NCBI GenBank assembly: GCA_030267565.1
Contig: BRXU01000002.1
Span: 1,364,001 to 1,428,000 of the forward strand
Reading direction: 5' to 3'
From: Pleodorina starrii
Taxonomy: Eukaryota; Chlorophyta; Chlorophyceae; Chlamydomonadales; Volvocaceae
Length of the DNA stretch: 64,000 nt
How positions within the stretch are numbered: the first letter of the stretch is position 1; the number at the start of each line of letters is the position of its first letter. Shown piece after piece: positions 58,601-64,000 of the stretch. Both the position numbers and the translations under genes were made by a program. A model generated the notes under the pieces. The model was not told where the DNA came from, searched no databases, and saw nothing but the letters and a program-made list of their open reading frames with translations.

Positions 58601-60746
58601 AATGCAGAGATCTGGTCGGAGATGTGGTCACCGCACGAGGCGCGGGATGAGACCGCGTGTGTGGGGAGCCGCTTGCTGCAGCCCCAAACTCCATTTATCC
58701 TCCCCGCCACGCGCACTCTCGGGTCCTTGTTGTAGCCGCGCTGGCCTTGTGGCCCCACGCCACGCACCTCACAGTGCGTAGATTGATGAAGACCACTTTT
58801 CTGTTAAACTAAACCGCACATCGAGTAGTAGGACTGGTACACGCAGTAAAACAAACGATGCGTGCAGGGCCTGCTCGGCAACGCGGACACGGATGAGGGT
58901 CTGATGGGCCGCGTCTTCTCCACCAACGACGCCGTGGTGGCGGCGCTGGAGCAGTGGGGCCGCCTGGCCAACCAGGAGCTGGCGCCCGGTGGGTCCTGGG
59001 GCTGGTGGAGGAAGCTGGTGGAGGAAGTGCGGGGCTGGGAGACAGTGGAAGGAGGCGAAGCACCCCAGCACCTCATGTGGCCAGGAGGGTTGGGGAGTAA
59101 CGGGAAGGGCGGGGGGCGACGTCAAGGCTTCGGGACTGCGCAGACACGGCGGCTGCTCGACGTCGGTTCCTTGATTGAATCCGCGTAAATTGTCTGCCCT
59201 TACAGAGGACACGCCGGCTACGGCATCCGCTGCCGCCGCGGCGTCCGCCTCCGCCGGGCCTTCGGCCGGAAGTCCGGGGCCCTCCGCGGCGCCGGCTACC
59301 TCGCGGCCGCCGCCCTCCCCCATCGATTTGCTTCTCGGGGATGAGCTGCCGGCGCCTGCCCCGCCGGCCGCACCAGCCGCAGCGGCTGCAGCGGCAGCAG
59401 CGGCGCCCTTCGGCGGCGCGCCAGCTGGCGGCGCAACGGAATGGAACGCGTTCCCGTCGCCCCCGACGCCGGCGGCGCCGCTGGCGGCGCCAGGTGCAGA
59501 CGCCGCGGCGGGAGCAGCTGCAGGCGTGGCGGCGTTGTTCGCGGTGGGCGGCGTCACAGCTGCCGGGCCTGCGTCGACCCCAGTGGTACCTGCGAACGAC
59601 ATGGAAGGTCTTCGCGAACAGGTGCGCCTATAATCCTGTGCGTTTGACTTGCCCTATCCTTATGCTTACGGGTTTGTCCTTCTTTTCTCTTTTCTCCCTT
59701 CTGCTTGCTGAACGGTCATGGGCAGGTTCTGGCCCTGGCTTCCGAGCTCGAGAAGGAGCGCAAGATGCATAAGACGGCTATGGACACGCAGGAGGCCTTC
59801 CACAAGCAGGAGTTGGCACAGGTGCGGGCGCGGCGGGCGCGCGGCGATTTGGGTCTTTGGTATTTTAGGCGGGGGTTTTGCATTACGGGCAGCGCTGTGG
59901 TACCACCTCGCAACGCGCTGCGAAGCGGTCACGAGGGTCGTCTACGGTGGTGCTGCCAGAGGGTGCTCCTGCATGCGCGCGCGCCTCCCTGGTGTGCTGG
60001 CACGAGCTGGCCCGCCCGCACCGGGCGGCAACATCACACATTGGAAGTTTCCTTGCACCGTGCGCGACCATTGCATATGTGAAGGCGGTACCGCACCTTT
60101 TCTGTTCCTTGCGGTGCCCACGCAGGTCAAGGCGCAGGCGCAGGCCCGCATAGCCGAGCTGGAGGCGGCGCTGGGGCTGGCGCGCGAGGCGCCGTTGCAG
60201 CAGCTGTCGAGCGCAGGCCCGTCGGCAGGTTTAGGCCCGACGCCCGGGTCCTTCACGTCCGCTTCAAGCGCCGCCGCGCCGGGCTCCGCCCTGTACCCGT
60301 TGCCGTCAGGGGCGCCGGCGGCGGCGCCGCCGGCGCCCCCGCCGCCGCTGCCGTCGGGCCTCTCTTCGAACAACCCATTCGCCCCGACCTTTGCGACGAT
60401 GCCGTCGTATGGCTCCGTCGGACTGCCGCCTCCGCCGCCGCCAAACGGCGGCGGTGCCGGCGGGCCGTTCGCGTCGTTGGGCTCGCTGCCAGCCCCGCTG
60501 GGCTCCTTGACCAGCCCCGCTGCGGCCCCGCCGGCCTTGACGCCCGCGCCGGCGTCAACGGCCGCCCCAGCGGCCCCGGCGGACATCCTCAGCGCTTTCG
60601 ACGATCTGGCGGTGCTGCCGTCCAAGCCGGCTGGGGCCGCGCCGTCTACGCCGGCCGCTGCATTCGGCTCCGGTTCCGCAATGGCTCCCAAGGCCGCCAA
60701 CGGCGCGGCGGGCTCCGGGGTTTCCTGGGTCAACTTCGGGCATTAG
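55685..60746 (+). CDS. VHS-GAT domain endosomal adaptor (TOM1/TOL/GGA-like), start exon missing
   Basis: Eleven exons in phase: 55685-55764, 56110-56180, 56563-56679, 57001-57078, 57379-57529, 57944-58074, 58288-58458, 58868-58988, 59206-59621, 59726-59821, 60126-60746 (683 aa plus a missing N terminus). The first four exons give a VHS-like helical domain (VVEGMLALVRSKE, ANMLHMELASKRWRERFVIL, VRPLLVATLQTWSAAY). A Tyr/Pro/Gly-rich linker with YTGYSAQQTGYST-type repeats follows. A GAT-like helical bundle (LEQLVSEVEVLRGAIRNFE to TNDAVVAALEQWGRL) comes next, then a short coiled coil (LALASELEKERKMHKTAMD). The disordered tail holds SNNPFAPTF (an NPF motif for EH-domain binding) and DILSAFDDL (possible clathrin or adaptor box). 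Such proteins sort ubiquitinated cargo at endosomes or the trans-Golgi. The exact subfamily is uncertain. Confidence 0.72.
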
Positions 60747-62101
60747 AGGAGCCGTGCCGGATTTTGCCGTTGTGTGGTGTGCCTGGACTGGCAAGGGCAG
60801 GGGCGGGAAGCATGACACATTTAAGCTGAAATATGACAAAGTCTTCTTCGAGCTGCTCTGCGGATGTCGCTCTCCATTTGTGGCGACCCGCGGGTCGGTC
60901 GCACGCGGGGGCGCGTCGCGGGGGGTACGTTGACGGGGCTTGGGTTGACGGCCTGCAGAATGAGCCTGGAGATGTAGTATTGTGGCTAGATATGAAACTT
61001 GTCCCTGCTGATGTTGCGCTAAGTAGTGCGTTTTCCTTCACTTGTTCACGCTGTGCTTGGATGCACATGTCCTGGTGTTGCAGCAATGCGGGCTTTCGGA
61101 TCGCTCAAGTTTCGGGGCTGCCCACGGGCATTTGGACTCTGGCTGTATGTGTGATAAATCGGAGGCGACGTGCAGACTTGCGGGCTGCGCGAGGAAGGGT
61201 TTGGATCAGTAATATTGAGCGCTGCAAGGGGCGTGCACGTGAGCACGGGGCGGCTTGGGACAGGGAGGCGGCGCCTTGATCCTTTGGCTACCGGTTACCA
61301 ACACCTCACTGCCCTTGGCGTGGCTGAGCGTCAAGGGGAGGGGTTCCGGCTGCTTGATGGCGTGCCTGTCGTAACCTCCCTTCCCGTAGTTTCCGGGTTC
61401 TGGCATTTCGTAACGCTTCCGGCTTGGACTCGACTAGCACTAGCACAGTCGCAGGCGCACCTGCTGTTGTCGTGCAACCGTGTGCTGTGTGGGACTTGCT
61501 GCCGCAGATTGCGAATATTCGAACGGAGGCACCGACGCTTTTAACTGTTTCTGGAATTTTCCAGACCCGGACACTCTTTGAGTCCTGGGGATGCGAGTCG
61601 CCACCTGTCACTCGCCCATGGCACCTGGGCAAACGCCAGTATGCGCGCATTCCCATGCAGGTACAAGTAGGTGCCGGCATGCCGCCCGACGCCACCCGAC
61701 GCCGAGGTGAGGCGTACCCGCAGCCCCGTACCACTCGCGTTCTCCGTGTAAGGGGCTCACGTTGCATCGCATCAAGGGGAAGGGGTTCTGAGGCCGTATG
61801 AGGCATTATGGCTGGGCGTCCAGGCGGGAAAAATGGAATAGGGCACGAAACACGTCAGGAGGCAGGTTGTACCCGCCAGCACGCGTATTGTGGTCTTGTG
61901 CACTTCGCCAGACAAGGAGAACGGAAATACACACCAGACAGCAAATCCACGTACGAGTTTCTGGGTTCCATGGGTGCTGGGACGTGGGACGCTAGGTAGT
62001 TTGTACGGCAGCAGCTCGTCCTTTTGCGCAGGCTTGGAGGCTTTTGTGCCATAACATTGCGCATATGATACCGATGGACACATGAACATATCGATACAAG
62101 A
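60747..62101. other. Spacer upstream of ARL13
   Basis: No supported gene. An open plus-strand frame (61424-61801) and the opposite minus-strand frame both lack motifs. TGTAA at 61747-61751 on the plus strand could end the VHS-GAT transcript, about 1 kb past its stop. Confidence 0.4.
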
Positions 62102-63982
62102 ATGTTTGGGTTACTGTACAACTTTTACAAGTTCTGCAAGAAAAAGTCAGAACGCAAGATTACGCTTGCACTTCTAGGCCTCGATAACGCAGGCAAGACA
62201 ACTTTATTGAATACTATCAAGGGCGAGGTAGAAGCAGAGACAAGTCCGACGTTTGGGTTTAACAGCTCGACGCTGCAGGAGGGCAAATACAAGATAGAAG
62301 TGTTTGACTTAGGTGGAGGGAAGACATTTCGAAGTGTCTGGTCTAAATATTTGGCGGAGGTTCACGCCATTGTCTACGTCGTGGACGCGGCCGATGCCCA
62401 GCGCTTCGAGGAGTCAAAGAAGGCCCTGAATGACGCCCTGGAGTGCCATTATATGCGCGAGAAGGCAATCCTTATTTTCGCAAACAAGCAAGACATGTCG
62501 ACGGCGTCCACGGCAGCCGAAGTGGTCAAGGGCCTCGGCCTAGCCACCTGCCGAAACAGCCACAATGTCATTCCCTGCACCGCAAAGACACCATCGGGAA
62601 CCCCGGTCGACGGCCGCCTGCGGGACGGCCTCCGGTGGCTCACCTCATCCATAGACCGCGAGTACGGCAGGCTGAACGCACGGGTCCAGGCCGAAGCGGA
62701 GGAGGTCCGGCAGGAGGAGGCGCGCAAGAAGAAGGAGCGCGAGGAACGGTTAAGGCGGCAGCGCGAGGAGCGGGCGCGGCAGCAGAAGGAGGAGGAGGAG
62801 CGGGCCCGGATGGTAGAGAAGGAGAACGCCCTGCACAACGGCCAGGGGCCCGCACTCCTGGCGCCGCCCGCCGACGGCCAACTGCAGCCGCAGCCGCTGC
62901 AACCAATCCAGCCGCCGCAACCGCTGCAACCAATACAGCCGCCGGACCCGCTGCAGGACGGCGGGAAAACGCAGGCATTACATCAGGGTGTCACGCTAGG
63001 CTTGCCCCACACTATAGAGAGGTAAGCGGCCTGCATTGTACGAGCTTGGCCTGATCGAGCCATGGGACAGGAACACCAGAATTCGTCACGTTGGCCGAAA
63101 GAAGGCTGCTGCGCTGCGCGCTGGGCTGCTGTGCCAGCCTCTGCACGCGCCACCGGGCCTGGATGTCCTGGCACGCCCCGAGCAACGAACCTTGCCAGCG
63201 CGGGGCAACCTGCGCTTCCTAGGGGTCCTGTCATCCAGCGGCGTCCACGCCTACGCAAGCCCCGCACACCGCCGCACGAGATGCTCAGCAGCCGGGATGC
63301 TCGGGAAGCCTTCCCACCATACCGGTATGCCATCACACAAACTGACCAGAGCACTCGAAACTGCCGTGCTCCCATTGATCGCAGCCCCGGCAAGCTGCCG
63401 GTACCTCGGCGCGCCCTCGGCACGCCCGCCAGCGACCTGGGGCCGTCCACCCAAGATCCGGGGTCGGCAATGGGGACCCCTCCCGCGGCTGTGTGCGACG
63501 GCGTCCCGGCGGCCGCCGCGGCCGCACGGAGCGCCCCGCCGGCTGCACCTCGCAGCAACCCGGCCCCCAGACCATCCTCTGCACAAATAGCCAGTGAAAA
63601 GGCCGGCGGTTGCGGCGGCGGCGGTGCTGGCGGTGGCGGCGATGGCGTGCCAACAGCTTCCACTTCCATGCCTACAGCATCGGCGGCATCGGCGGCAGCA
63701 GGACGGCCCGCGTCCGCGGGTCGTGGCAGTGCGGGCGACGGCGGCGGCAGCGGGTGTCCGTCTCCGCCCCGGCCGGCATCCGCAGGGTCGCGGGCGGCAG
63801 GTCCAGCGGCGGAGGGGTCCGAGGAGGCGAACCGGCCGAGGTCAGCGTTGGAGTCCTCGGGCGGGCTGGCCGCTGGGGGCAACTCCGATGCGGTGCTGCG
63901 GGGGAGCTTCAGCAGTCTGGCACAGAACAAAGTGGCGCCGGCACCGATGGGGAACGGGGTTGCACAAGATGTGGCGGCATAG
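62102..63982 (+). CDS. ARL13: ARL13-type ciliary small GTPase with coiled-coil and Pro/Gln-rich tail
   Basis: The first exon (62102-63021) holds the whole GTPase and coiled coil. The P-loop is GLDNAGKT (26-33), switch II is DLGGG (69-73), and the guanine motif is NKQD. DLGGG replaces the DxGGQ of other ARFs, which is a mark of ARL13 proteins. After the G domain come a Glu/Arg coiled coil (REERLRRQREERARQQKEEE) and LQPIQPP repeats. Read through, the frame stops at 63025 (307 aa). A strong donor AG/GTAAGC at 63021 overlaps that stop, though, and joins in phase to an acceptor at 63198. That adds a Ser/Pro/Gly-rich tail with RPASAG motifs to 63982 (567 aa). ARL13 acts in the ciliary membrane as an exchange factor for ARL3. 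The second exon is less certain than the first. Only one N-terminal Cys (Cys12) is available for palmitoylation. Confidence 0.85.
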
Positions 63983-64000
63983 CGCAGGCGCCAGCGAATT

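Noticed and set aside
61424..61801. Plus-strand 125-codon frame upstream of ARL13
   Set aside because: No domain, poor codon bias, and an equally long frame on the other strand.

Overview
This is nuclear DNA of a green alga, most likely a volvocine or Chlamydomonas-like chlorophyte. Every recognisable gene except possibly one is split by many short GT-AG introns. Coding exons are very GC-rich, with long Ala/Gly/Pro/Ser linkers. TGTAA, the usual algal polyadenylation motif, follows several genes. One gene encodes the ciliary GTPase ARL13. Gene models were built by hand: a model was accepted when donor, acceptor and codon phase agreed at every junction and the joined protein matched a known family.

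Layout, left to right. Minus strand: a partial Mpv17/PMP22 gene (185-562); an unidentified multi-exon gene (785-1398); an aprataxin with an added polynucleotide-kinase-like domain (1916-6659, 11 exons, 939 aa); a seven-helix TspO/MBR-related membrane protein (7969-10526); a small Ala/Pro-rich hypothetical (12802-13218); transcription factor subunit TAF8 (14172-16231); and a flavin-reductase-like gene with an unresolved 5' end (16518-17141). Plus strand: a UBE2Q-type E2, UBA and PARP fusion (17840-24241, 12 exons, 1071 aa), followed by a 19-bp minisatellite. Minus strand: a C2-lipase (26959-30880, 10 exons, 452 aa). Plus strand: an MscS-like channel with an EF-hand (34863-43205), preceded by a broken copy of its first exon. 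Minus strand: a membrane-anchored LRR protein (45387-50518) and an FtsJ-type rRNA 2'-O-methyltransferase (50841-53962). Plus strand: a VHS-GAT trafficking adaptor (55685-60746) and ARL13 (62102 to about 63982).

The genes do not form an operon-like pathway, as expected for a eukaryotic chromosome arm. Two proteins share a DNA-damage or ADP-ribose theme (the aprataxin fusion and the E2-PARP fusion), but nothing in the sequence ties them together. The most notable content is the multidomain fusions, the EF-hand channel with its decayed exon copy, and three repeat systems: the two-state minisatellite, a TGTAA-bearing array between convergent genes, and a short dispersed repeat lying in two channel introns and one methyltransferase intron.
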